From Gyromitra esculenta (lineage: Eukaryota > Ascomycota > Pezizomycetes > Pezizales > Discinaceae), in NCBI GenBank assembly GCA_038503075.1, contig JBCAML010000010.1, positions 496,001 through 560,000 of the forward strand: a stretch of 64,000 nucleotides of DNA, written 5' to 3'. How positions within the stretch are numbered: the stretch's first letter is position 1; each line of letters starts with the position of its first letter. Both the position numbers and the translations under genes were made by a program. Positions 38,375 through 49,438 of the stretch are shown piece after piece. A model generated the notes under the pieces. It did not search any database. It was not told the DNA's origin and saw only the letters and a program-made list of their open reading frames with translations.

Positions 38375-38382
38375 CTGATATC
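38375..38382. repeat. Left target-site duplication of the hAT-type MITE
   Basis: CTGATATC, repeated exactly at 38714-38721 on the far side of the element. An 8-bp duplication is the hallmark of hAT insertions. Confidence 0.8.
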
Positions 38383-38713
38383 TAGGGATGCAAAAATACG
38401 GTAAATTTACCGTACGGTACCGTATTAGCTTAAATACCGTAATTTACGTATTGTAAAGTTCATTTGCTACTAGGCTCAGTAAAATCTAGCACTGGCCAGG
38501 TGACGCAGTAACTACACTGAACTCACATCATGAACATCATCACGATAGGCCTGTCAGAAGGGGTATTGGCATATAGAGCTCAGGCTTAGTTAAGTGTTTA
38601 AATCAAAGAGGGTGTGCTCACTTTTAGCTCCATACCGTATTATTGTAATTTACCGTAATTTACAGGTACGATACAGTATGGTAAACTATGTAAACTTACT
38701 GGTCGCATCCCTA
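38383..38713. mobile_element. Non-autonomous hAT-type element (MITE, 331 bp)
   Basis: It begins TAGGGATGC and ends GCATCCCTA, perfect 9-bp terminal inverted repeats. It is flanked by identical 8-bp direct repeats CTGATATC. Subterminal DNA is full of ACGGTAAATTTACCGT-type motifs (a perfect 16-bp palindrome at 38398-38413) and of TACCGTAATTTAC repeats near the right end, as seen in hAT subterminal regions. There is no coding capacity, so it would depend on a transposase elsewhere. The exact flanking duplication implies a fairly recent insertion. Confidence 0.8.
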
Positions 38714-38721
38714 CTGATATC
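38714..38721. repeat. Right target-site duplication of the hAT-type MITE
   Basis: CTGATATC, identical to 38375-38382. Confidence 0.8.
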
Positions 38722-39253
38722 AAACCTATAGCTCTAACTCTACCCATCAATGTCCTAGGAAATTAGGAGAATGCTCGGTTCGTTCGTGTTGAGTATTTTC
38801 ACTTTATCACTGATTACGAGCGACACATAGACTAGCAAAAGCCCAAGGTGTAAAAAAGAACAATTCAATATACACAACATCAAGTGCCATAGCTAATATC
38901 ATCCCAATATCATTATCATCGTCATCATGAATGATTTCTCTCTGCTCTAGTATTTTATAACCCTGGGCAGATAGGCCGAGCAGAATAATGCATAGGCAAG
39001 AAGGGGCTGGAATTTCTCGGAGTTTCTGATGTAAATTCCGGGCGCATCATTTGATCGAAGCTTTGTAGATAGTAAAGTAGAAAGGAAGAAGAAAAAAAGG
39101 GCAAATTTTACACAAAAACAAAAAGAACCTCAAAAAACAAAAGAAGCTTGTTTTTATTCATCACATTTTTGCCCCCTGCCCAGCCCCAAATCCCCAACCC
39201 CGCGTGCCCGGAAAAATTACAAACTTTTTTTGATATTCTCTAAAATCTGAAAT
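38722..39253. other. Downstream flank of rps6
   Basis: About 530 bp between the MITE and the rps6 stop codon. It is A-rich on the plus strand around 39080-39150 (T-rich on the sense strand of rps6) and presumably carries the rps6 3' end. No gene seen. Confidence 0.45.
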
Positions 39254-40388
39254 TTAAGCAGCGGCCTTAGGGGTAGTCCTCATCGATGAAGCACGGCGTT
39301 TGCGGATCTCGCTACGCTTGGATTTCTCCTCATTGAGACGCTTGGCGAGGAGGGCAGTGTATTCGTTCTATTTTTGGAGTATTAGTAGGAGTAATATAAA
39401 GAAGAACTTGAGCTGGATGTGGGAACATACGGCGGCATCCTTGGAGGACTCGGCTCTCCTCTTCTTGAGGGCGATCCTGTGGCGCTTGTGTTGGAGACGT
39501 TGAGGGGTGATAAGTCTCTGGATCTTAGGAGCCTTGGTGTAGGTCTTCTTATCGTTCTTAGGTACAACTTCGCGGCGAATGACGTATTTGCGGAGCTAAA
39601 GGGTTGTTAGCTGGTTATGTATTCCCACGACGTTTTGCAGCTAGTGAGGAAAGAGCTGCTAGCCATAGGGAAAAGAATATAAAGATACCACGTACATCAT
39701 CCTCCTTGCTCAGGCCAAAGAACCTCCTGATCTTGGTCGCCCTCTTGGGACCGAGACGCTTGGGGTGGGTGACATCGGTCAAACCGGGGACCTCGCCTTC
39801 ACCCTGCTTAACGATAACCAAAGACAAAACAGCCAAGTCCATTCCGACAATACAACCCCTGACGGACTTTCTCTTTCTCTCACCAGTCCTCCTGGGGCGA
39901 TAGCAAGAATGACCAGCAGACAGGAGGAGACGGACACGGGTAGGGTGCATGACACCCTGCTTCATGGGAAAACCCTGCTTGTCGTTTCCACCAGTGATTT
40001 TGAAGATGTAGCCGGCGAATTCTGGACCGACACTGTCGCCGGGGACTTCCTGACCCATGCGCTTCTCCATGAAAACACGGAGCTTACGCTCATCTTCGAT
40101 CTCGATCAGCTTCTGGGAGCCGTGGGCGGGGTAGCTGTATGTTGTGAAGTGTCGAGTTAGTCCCTGATGCCCTGATGTCTTCTTCCACGCAATAACCCCC
40201 CCGGTTTCCCCCCCATCCAAATTTCTTCTACCATTTCACCATATCCGTGTCTGGAGAATGTGCCCTGAAATTGAAGGTGTTTTTGGAAACTTACGCCTAT
40301 GATTAAAGAGCTAAGTCAGCCGTACCGTCCAAATATAGCAGTCAAAAGTAGAAAGTGAATTGTGGAAACTCACGATATTCAACTTCAT
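39254..40388 (-). CDS. rps6: 40S ribosomal protein S6 (eS6)
   Basis: Exons, in minus order: 40388-40374, 40296-40295 (2 nt), 40134-39696, 39595-39431 and 39367-39254. They encode 244 residues, the family's usual length. Diagnostic segments are [78 protein letters not shown] and LSKEDD. The C-terminal RRASS (231-235) is the conserved phosphorylation cluster targeted by AGC kinases in the TOR pathway. eS6 is a core small-subunit protein. Only the 2-nt exon restores the frame between MKLNI and YPAHG. It makes residue 6 Ala where most orthologues have Ser. The introns are 77, 160, 100 and 63 nt. Confidence 0.96.
40295..40296 (-). other. Two-nucleotide micro-exon (GC) of rps6
   Basis: The dinucleotide is bounded upstream by a good acceptor (CTGAC branch site, then ATCATAG) and downstream by a consensus donor GTAAGT. 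Exon 1 contributes 15 nt (MKLNI), and the next exon starts in phase 2 (C TAC CCC). Exactly two bases are therefore needed, and direct exon 1 to exon 3 splicing would shift the frame of a universally conserved protein. Confidence 0.75.
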
Positions 40389-41571
40389 GATGGCGTCGAC
40401 TTTATTTCGTTACGGCCGTGGGATGGCGGATGGAAAGTCGGTGCGCTGGGTCGTCGGGTTGTCGGTACTTTGTTGTTGGTGCTGAAAATTCGATGTGCGT
40501 GTATGGAAGGGCGTCTGGGGTTGTGTGGGTGCTGCCAAGCATGACTGTCTTAGGGCTTGACTCCGAAAACCCTACACGACTGAGTCTCAACGCCATGCTG
40601 TTCCTAATTAAGGCAATATACAGTAGAGGCTATACGTATATGTGTACAGGCAATTAATTACTCATGGGATATGTGTATTTTGGAACCAATTGCCTCGCGG
40701 ATCGACCGTCTAAGGGAGTTATCTGGTCTCTGGAGGAGTGCTCACAACAGGAATAGAGAACCCGAAAATGCGAATGGGAACCAACCAACCAAGTCGTGTA
40801 TGTGCTGGATTGGAGTGAACCAAAAATCATGCTAGCGAAATCATCTTCGAGTTCTTTATGCCTGTTGCGAGTATGGTTTAAAAGATCTTGTAAGTGATCG
40901 ATCATGATAGTAAATTGTGCATCAAAAGTACATGTACCCACGGCATGCTCCGAAAAATAGCACTTACGCGTGGCAGTAACCAGGTAAAGAGTCACCCAAA
41001 ATTACTCGTTAGTCCGCGCGTACGAGATTGTGAGGCCGCGTCTCTTTGTTCGTGGCATCAGGAAGACTCGTTCTCGTCCCTACTGCCCTTGGCGCTGGAC
41101 GTGATAGGCTGGATGATATACAAGGCCTTCTTGCTCGCAAGAGGTAGCCACGCGTAAAACCTCACCAACTCCCGTCTCACCAGCATTGTTTTTTCTTGCA
41201 CTCGAAACTCCATTCTTATCTCGACATCACAGCGGGTGTACGTACTCAAACAAAAATACTCGAGTTGCAAGGCGTTTAAAGGGACCTATGGAAGAATTCG
41301 CATCGGATCCACATGCTTGGAGAAACAAGCAATCTGCAGCACCAACCAGGTTGACTCGTTTGCGTCCGCCGCTGACATCATGTGTCAGGATCGTTGGCAT
41401 CCTTGTCAGCGCAAATAGCAGCGCTTCGTTAAGGCGTTGAGCCTGTCTCAGGCTATCAACGTCGGTCGTTGCTTCTTATTCCGTTCGTTTTGTTTTCTAT
41501 TGTTGAGATTTCCTTTATATATCTACGAAACTGCGCGCAACAGCCCTTGTATGGTCACAAAAATATCAATA
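40389..41571. other. Divergent promoter region rps6 / lipase
   Basis: About 1.2 kb between divergent start codons. It holds the telobox-like pair near rps6 and one TACATGTA at 40929. The last 135 bp (from the ATG at 41437) is open in frame with the lipase and may be leader or extra N-terminus. I see no other gene. Confidence 0.5.
40550..40574. promoter_or_regulatory. Paired telobox-like motifs upstream of rps6
   Basis: TTAGGG at 40550-40555 and AAACCCTA at 40567-40574 lie about 160-185 bp upstream of the rps6 start, in opposite orientation. Such motifs bind Tbf1-type Myb proteins at ribosomal protein promoters in several yeasts. A role here is inferred. Confidence 0.35.
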
Positions 41572-43695
41572 ATGGCATCCTCCTCATCGACAACATCGAC
41601 CTCCTCAGACAATTCTTTGGAGCAGCAATCCGTCTCCTTGGGAATAGATGAGGGTGGAGGTTCCGCCTACAAGGCCCTTGAGATCACACCCAATGACACT
41701 GTAGTCGAGACCAAAGACGGCCATCGGCTCCCTGGTGTCCCTCTATCGGAGGCGCGCAAACTCAATGCCCTTCGATCAAAAGAGCAGGGCCATAACACCC
41801 CCCCCAGCAGCCCAGGTTCTTCACAAGACCATATCGATGAGAGCCCACACCCAGCATTAAGCTCTGCGAAAGGTAAACTGAAGAGGGTGGGCGGCGAAGG
41901 CAACGAGGATACAACAACCAATATCGAGAGGGCTCCGGCTCCGACTAATCCACTATTCCCGCCATTACCGGTATATGGGCCTGCGACACTATTGCGGAAG
42001 GTTCAATGTGGCTTTTTTCGCGCTACCAGCGGGATGCTGTCGCTTTCATTCTTGGGCGCTATTGTCGTAGGCTCGGTCGCAAAATCGTTGCCTGCATTTG
42101 CGTCGAATACCGTTAGTCGAATAAGAGGAAACGACCCAGACGTGTCTCGTCCCTTCCATGAGATTGAAAAAGAGAGAGCAAAGTTAAGGAAGGAGGAAGA
42201 AGCCGATTGGAAGCTCTATCAAAAAAATAATCAAAAAGACTTGAGCGAGGAAGTACTTGAAGTTGGAGGGAAGGGAGCTAGGAATAGGCAACTTGCTGGC
42301 GGGAAAGACAAGCTACTTTGTGATATTGGGTACTATGCTAGAAGAGTGGGTCTTGAGGTTGAAGAGTTCAAAGTAGAGACAGAAGATGGGTTCTTGATCG
42401 ATTTGCAACATGTGTTTGACCCTGATGACCTGCCCTACTACCCTGAAGAAGGGCGCGAGGATGTTGGTGGAGGTGCCGAAGGAAGTAGCCTTGACAAGAG
42501 GAGGAAGAAGAGGAGATACCCGGTGTTGTTGATGCATGGGCTTCTACAAAGTTCTGGCGCATTTTGCGTCAACGACGACGAAAGTCTGGCATTTTATCTA
42601 TGCAAGAGGTATGATATTCCCCATGTAGGAATTCTACACCAAAATCTAACCTAGAAATTCTGACGTAGTGGCTTCGATGTCTGGCTTGGTAACAACCGCT
42701 GTGGCATGAAACCAGCACACACAATTCTCAAATACTCCGACCCTCGCATGTGGGCTTGGAACATCCGGCAAATGGGTATCCTGGATCTCCCCGCCCTCAT
42801 TGACCGTGTTCTCTCAATTACATCCTTCAAAAAGCTCGGCCTGGTTTGTCACTCCCAAGGTACAACACAGACATTTGTTGCACTAGCCAAACAACAGCGA
42901 CCAGACATTGGCACCAAGATATCCGTCTTCTGCGCTCTTGCTCCGGCGGTCTATGCAGGCCCGCTGCTCAATAGGTTCTACTTTAAATTCATGAGAATAA
43001 TACCGCCGAGCATGTTCCGCGTCGTATTCGGCATACACGCGTTTATTCCGTTTATGATGATGATGCATTCGACTGTGCCGGCAAGTATATATGGAATTTT
43101 GGGTTACAGGGTTTTCTGGTTTCTTTTTGGATGGAGTGACAGACTATGGGACAGGGGGTTACGAAGCCGTTTTTTTCAGTTTGCGCCAGTGTATGTCTCC
43201 TCGGAGACGCTAAGATGGTGGTTGGGCGGGTTTGCGAGACATAAGTGTATTCTCTCTACGCGAACCGAGGAACAAGAAGCCAAGGAGGAAGAGGAGCACG
43301 AAAGGGCGAGGGAGAGGGAGAGGGAGAGGAGAGGAAATGGAAACCAGGGGGTAGAGGTCGATGAGGTTTCTCCATCACCATCTGATTCCTCAGACCAAGT
43401 CGGAGGTGGCGCATGGTACGATGAACGCTGTCCCCCAATTGCTCTTTGGGTCGCTGGGGACGATGACCTTGTCGATGGGCCAAGACTGCTGCGTAGGTTC
43501 ACAAAGGGGAAAGAGCCGGATGTAGATTTGGTTCATGTGAAAGTCATTGAAGGGTACGAACACCTTGATGTTATATGGGCTATGGATGCGGTTGAGCAGA
43601 TCTTTGTTGAGCTAAAGGAAGTTTTGTGGAAATGCGTGGAAGATGATGTTAAGGATAAGGTTATTGTGCCGAAAGGGCTTGAAAGAGGCGGGTGA
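41572..43695 (+). CDS. AB-hydrolase-associated lipase, probable steryl ester hydrolase
   Basis: Exons 41572-42608 and 42669-43695 encode 687 residues. A disordered Ser/Pro-rich head is followed by one membrane segment (SGMLSLSFLGAIVVGSVAKS, about 152-171). Then comes the AB-hydrolase-associated lipase module (ETEDGFLIDLQHVF, VLLMHGLLQSSGAF, FDVWLGNNRCGMK). The putative triad is S408 in VCHSQGT, an Asp in VAGDDDLVDG (about 610-612) and H644 in GYEHLDVIW. The nucleophile elbow has Cys in place of the first Gly of GxSxG. Yeast Tgl1 and Yeh1/Yeh2 of this family hydrolyse steryl esters at lipid droplets or the plasma membrane. The exact substrate is inferred. A Glu/Arg-rich insertion lies near 550. 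In-frame ATGs at 41437 and 41551 are alternative starts. Confidence 0.88.
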
Positions 43696-46600
43696 GGATG
43701 GTGACGAAGACCGCGTTGAATTGATGATACCTAAGATACGCGCACAGAATATTTTTTCATTTTGGAGGGGGATTTTTTTGTTTCATAGCGTTTCTCGTTT
43801 ATTACATGTCGTGCACTGGTATTATTTATCAGATGCCCTTTAATAAGAGCGATACTTTAATTATGCATAAAGCAGTATTAATGAAAACTTTATTATAAAC
43901 TAAAACGTAATTAGTGTTACCATGCATTGCTGCGATTTAGATATCTGATGTATATATATGTAAGCTCCAAGATATTGAACTCCGGTACTGGAGAGTGTGG
44001 TATTTTTATGTCGTATTAACTTTGAGAGCTCTGTAGAACTAGTGAATTACTCCCGTATTCATATGAACGATGTACCAGTTTCACTCCCCGTCCTGGTACT
44101 ATAACTATCTTCGCAGGTAGAGAGGGGATGGTGTATCATAATATCATACCCAATTTATTTCAATACGGATCATGCCTGGCCTCATCCAGCTCCGACCCTT
44201 GGGGTGTTATGCAGTAGCCAAAGGCCATGTAGTAGGGGATAGGAGCTTAAGCACCATCAAGCTATATACGGTACCCAGCAATCTTTGATGGTGGAGGGGT
44301 GAGCATGAGGCTAATATGAATAGATATCCGTAGGGGCGTCGGTAACGAGGTGATGAGTTGGGGAGGACAAGGACGGGCGGGGCTGGCACAGACCAGCATG
44401 ATTTAGACATGGCGTGAATAAAACCCCGATACTAAAAAATAACCCCTGTTTGTAGGCTGCTTTTATGGTACACAGCAGCCGGATAGGTGCAATCCTATCA
44501 TCACACATCCTAAGGAAACTGAGCGTACGACACGAGTGATTTTTTGTGATTAATTTGTACAAAACCTCACTTCAATATGTTTATTGCAGCTCTTACGAAG
44601 AAAAAGTACGAGAGACTCTTCCACATCAAGGTCGCGATTCTTCGGGCGATTATGCACGTGGGTAAGCCAAAAAAAAAGATATCTAGTTCAAGAGCTAATG
44701 CTACGAACGCCTGAGCGGGCTGAGTGCTAGATAGATATATGTTTTCTAAGGTTAGTTGTGATGGAAAAGGAGCTCTAGACGAAAGGAAGCACTAGAAAAT
44801 GATGAGATGGGGAAATAAAGGTAAATGGCTGGTATGAGTGACAGAATGAGTATACGGGCGGCTCCGGGGACGATTGATGCAACAAAGGAGACGAATGGAT
44901 TTGAATACAGAGACCTAGGGGAAGTGAGATCTAGGGGGGGGGTTTATACTTAAACTAAATTCTCTGCGTGCGTGTACAACGAGTCCTTACCTTGTGAACT
45001 ATGCTATCATGAGCCTTCCAAATAAACCATTTCACAAGCCCAGTGAGGTTTGAGCAGCCACTAGTTGTGAATAATCACTGAACCTCATGCTTCTTATAAG
45101 GTTCGTGTTTACCATCAGCAATCTCACTAACGCCACTACAAAGACAATCGATATGATAAGCTTTTCAGGCAGTTATTCGATCCTACCCCTACAATCTGAC
45201 CCAGCAATCGCATATTATTAATGATGTACGTACTATGGATCTACAGGAAATGCTAAGTATGCGCCAAGATATTCAGACTAGGATAGCTCCTAAAAAAATA
45301 TATGTAGCAATGAAGGGCTTGAGGGGGTCTAGTTAATGTGCCTTTTTACTCGACACCCTAAATTATATTTGGAGGGAATATTTTGTAACAATTTTTGCTC
45401 TACTTTTGTCCAGGTTTGAAAGGTTCTCAAATATCCCCCCATTTTCTATAAGAATATTCTTACAGAGCGATATTCTTATTTTCCCGTACAGAGTACTATC
45501 TCTGTTCCATCACCAGTATTCTAATAAGCCGAATATTCTTATAAAAAGCATTCATATAGGGCGATTGTACTGTATCCCCAAATTAATTACCCCTTGCATG
45601 GTAGCTGCTAAAATATTCTTAACTATGTGTATCGTCTTCCCGGAAGTGTCGGGCCGGGACGCATGGTCTCCACCATCAACCCCCACCCCATCTGTGCTTT
45701 ATTAGTCCGGAACCGAGCGTTCTTTCCGAAGTGTATCTAGTGGCCCTAAAATATGTCGGTAGTAGTGATCAAGAGCTGAGCTTCCTTGAGCCTGAAAACG
45801 TCTAAGTGGGTTAAGCCCATTCATCCTAGCTACATGAGTGGCGATTTTATACCGGGGGAAACGAAATCAATAGGTACCGATACAGATCATCACTGATTCT
45901 CCGAAAACTCTTGGCTCCTAAGAACTACCCAAACCATATGCACTTAATGAAATACAAATTCCAGTTATGATGGCCAATCGTTTGAAAATATGAACGAGGC
46001 TTTTGATTGATTTCGGTCTTGACGGGAGAGTTCCAAGGCTTATATACACTGGCAGTAGCAACATACTATATCATCATGACTTATCCCATACCCGCTTCTA
46101 TTGCTTTCCATGCTAGTAGAGACCTCTCTCTCCGTGAACTAGAAAGTACTAAGTTACTCTGCTGGCCGTTAAGAAACCGTACTCCAACACCAATGAACAG
46201 AGCATAACGAGTGACAGATGGTGATCACAGCATCACCAAAGCGATCGTTTCTTATATCGTACCTCTCCATCTAGATGCTAGGCAACAGTAAGGTGGGAAC
46301 GGTAATAAAAGCCATCACTACTAAATTATAAGCTCAACTACTGCAAGTATATAATCTAAGTAATAAAAAGTGGTGGCTAGCGTTGATAGAAATCATACTG
46401 CTTGGTGCCCATCATGCATACGTATAGCCACTTTGTTCGCAGCTTGCACATATTGTTATACAAACCTGGCTTTGTTGGGGAAATCGAGGAAAAGAATGGC
46501 GGAATGCGGAAAGGCAAAAGGCAAATAAATGATGGGGAAGACCGAAAAAAAAAAAAGCACCAGTCATCAACCTCTCCCTATCTCATAAGTTTCATCTTAC

Positions 46601-47090
46601 TCTTTTGCGTTTCACTACCATCCCAAACATCTTCCGCACATATATTCAAAGCAAGATAACCAGGCCAAAATAACACCCAGAAACCCAATATCGGATGATG
46701 TCTTCGTATTGAGAATCAGCCCATTCCCCAATCGACACCGTGCCCCACCTGAGGCAAAATCATAACTTCCACTCAGTACATAATTGGGATCGACATTAGT
46801 CAATCAACTGCCATATTTTCCATGAAAATCAAGAATAACCAGTACCTAAGAAAGTCCTAACAAAAAAGATATTTTTTTCAGACCGCCACCCCATGGAAGA
46901 AAAAAGAAAGAGCCAGTAAGGAAAAAAAAAAATAAGAAGGGAAAAAAAAAAAACCAAGGGTGTTAATAATGAAGAGTTAACGGGACACCAGGCCACTATC
47001 AACATGCATAAAAGAAAACCTAGGATGAAAATTGCCACAGAAAGTATTTATTAGGAAAAACATTAATACGGGGAGGAAAAATGTAGAAAC
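43696..47090. other. Gene-poor convergent region
   Basis: About 3.4 kb between the 3' ends of the lipase and the bHLH gene. Short open frames only. It contains a probable pogo-like transposon end at 45402-45575 and several A/T homopolymer runs near the bHLH 3' end (46540-46960). Confidence 0.5.
45402..45575 (-). mobile_element. Relic end of a pogo/Fot-like DNA transposon
   Basis: Read on the minus strand, it starts ATACAGTACAATCGCCCTAT. It then repeats a TATAAGAATATTC-like motif several times over about 150 bp before a GGGGGGATATTTGAG segment. A CAGTxxAATCxCCCTAT start with internal TATAAGAA repeats is typical of pogo-type terminal regions. I cannot find the opposite end or a transposase, so it is a fragment at best. 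Confidence 0.4.
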
Positions 47091-48754
47091 TCAACATCTC
47101 TCGATACCTTGCATTCGCCCAGGCCCACCATTAACACTATTGTGGGCCTGGTGGTGGCTTTGGGGATGATATGAGCTTTGCTGTGGATGATGGAAGCTTT
47201 GACCTGCCTGCAATTCCATCCGAAGGTTATCTAACTCAGCACGCACGGCCATGTAGCTTTGAGCATCGTTACGGAGTGCTTCCACTTCACGTGTGAGTGC
47301 GTCTTGGCTGCGGATCAGATTTTCCTGAGTACTCTTCATTTGACCGATAAATTCAATAGCTAACTCATGTTAGAATATACCAGATACCCAGAGATTTATC
47401 AATAGGCCAACCTTTTGTAAGAACCTCCCACTTGCTGCTCTTGCCTCCGCGCTCCGCAGGCAGCTGATCCCTTAATTCGTCAAATAAATCCTTCATTTCT
47501 TTCCTCCTCTTTCTTTCTGCCAACTTATGGCTCACTCTCAATTCTGGTGTCCTGGAGTACGGCGTAGCAGGTGAAGACCCGGAATCACTAAGGCCAAGGC
47601 TTGCTTTGCGATCTTGTAAATGATGGTGATGGTGGTGATTACCATTCATCGTCGACTGATATTGGCTACTGGAGAAAGGTGAAGACCCGTTGCCGTTTTC
47701 CACTCCTAAATGAGATCCATGATGGTTTGGGTGCAGGGAATTGGAGCTGTAGATGCTACTCGCTACAGAGCCAGCTAAGCTTCCGGTGCTTGTCCTCCCA
47801 GCAGTAATGCCATCACGGCTAGTAGTCCGGCCTGGTGGGGCAATGTCAGGATCGGGGAAAGCGTATGGGAAACCCTTTGTTGGTGAGGGTGCATTAGGGT
47901 GAGGAATCGCGCCCTGGCCGTAGGGAAACCGCGCTGCACCAATAATTGGGGGTGCTGTTCTCGGGCCTGAACCGGGTTTCGGTGGAGTCCCGTTATAGCC
48001 GTTTGAAACTTCACTGCTACTTCCTACGCTATATCTTCCATACGGGTGGTTGAGAGACGGAGCACTTGATCCATTTGGGCCCTCGGGGTTCCCATTATCC
48101 ATCCTGTGCGGTGCTGGTGAATTGCTATGAATACCTCGTTCACGTTGAAGTGTGCTCGCTAAACTGACTTGGCTAGCTGCGGGTGTACCATTTATGGGTG
48201 AGGAGAGCGCAAGGTTGCCGAGTCGGCTATCAAAACTACTTCGACGGGATGCAGAGGGTGAGGGAGTAGGAAGTGCGCCATCTGGCAACTGCGAAGTATT
48301 TCCTGGAGGAGTACTGTGGTGTAAGCTCGTGGTCGAAGCTGCGAAGGTGCTGGCAGTGGGTGAATGGTTGTAGCTGAATGACGGCGCGTTGTTATTTTCT
48401 TGCGAATGTTGACGCGACGAGCTGTGTGCGTCAATTGGGGGAAGAGTCAATTGAGGTGAGAAGGTGTCGGAGACTTGGTCCCAGTTAGCTGATGTTCACT
48501 CCGTGCAACATCACGGTTGTCAAGAATGACGCAGCAGAATGACGATGGTGAGGTGGGGGAGGGGTTTTACGGTTGCTAGTCCTAGCTGAATTTAAAGACC
48601 AGTTGCCCGAGTCCCTTATGTCTGTAGTCTGCTGGCTTAGAGGAGGCGAATGCCCATTTACGGACGGTGGTTTGGTGACGCCTGTGATGTTCGCCAGCGA
48701 CGGCAAGGTCTGAGCCGCAGAGATAGAGGACCGTCGATCCCAATGACTGTCCAT
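47091..48754 (-). CDS. Basic helix-loop-helix transcription factor
   Basis: Exons in minus order are 48754-48571, 48488-47412 and 47359-47091, encoding 509 residues. Residues 1 to about 370 are Ser/Pro/Asn/Gly-rich and include a His run (NGNHHHHHHLQ). The bHLH lies at about 375-430: VSHKLAERKRRKEMKDLFDE is the basic region and helix 1, and WEVLTKAIEFI is helix 2. A leucine-zipper-like helix (LIRSQDALTREVEALRNDA) and a Gln/His-rich tail follow. The basic region with E and RKRR predicts E-box binding in the nucleus. It resembles fungal HLH proteins of unknown target genes. The first donor (GTAAAA at 48570) is my choice over GTCATT, and the second donor GTTGGC is weak but required by the frame. 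Confidence 0.87.
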
Positions 48755-49410
48755 ATCTTTTTTTGGGTGGATGAAATGTTTAGAACGAATGACTAAAAGA
48801 AAAAAGAAAAGAAAGGAGCGACGACAGGAGCAGATAATGTAGAGGAGGGGAAGAGATCCGGTGTGGTTGGGGAAATAAACTCGAGAGATACTGGGGGGTG
48901 GTGTTTAATTCTTGAACGGCTTTTTGGGGGTGGGATGGGTCTAGGCTGGTAGAAAAAACCAGCTGCTCTGGCAGCACCTCGTTTCGTTTACTGCTTGTTT
49001 CGTTTCGACGCAGAACGGTCGGTCGGAGAGGAGAAGGGAGTGAAGGGAGGGGGGGTTGGTGGGAGTTTTTGTTCTGGAGGGTTTTCTTGACGAGGAGCAG
49101 AACTAGGAGGGTCTAGGTTCCACGAGGCAAATCAACCGAACCGTTGCAGCAGCGTGGAAGGATGTGTAGGGAATGATATGTCTGGGGGCTCCTCACCACG
49201 CTACTTGTGCCTGGGGTATATGCTTGCTCCACTTGGGTGTGGTGTAGAAGCTGCCGTAAGGTGTGGAACAGGCCCCCACCAGACCGGAGAGTGGCAGCTC
49301 GGGGTGACAGCAGTAGCAACACCAGCACCAGAAATCTTTTCGTATCTGATCTGCCCTAACCAAGGTAACAGGTATCGCGCGAGTCTTCTCTAATCTGCTG
49401 CCTCTGCCTC

Positions 49411-49438
49411 TGCCTCTGCTGCTGCTGCTGCTGCTGCT
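49411..49438. repeat. CTG/CAG trinucleotide microsatellite
   Basis: About eight CTG units, preceded by CCTCTG repeats from about 49394. It lies about 650 bp upstream of the bHLH start codon, probably in its leader or promoter. Confidence 0.7.

Noticed and set aside
39615..40220. 201-codon frame containing most of S6
   Set aside because: It runs through introns at both ends. The spliced model matches the conserved S6 N- and C-termini.
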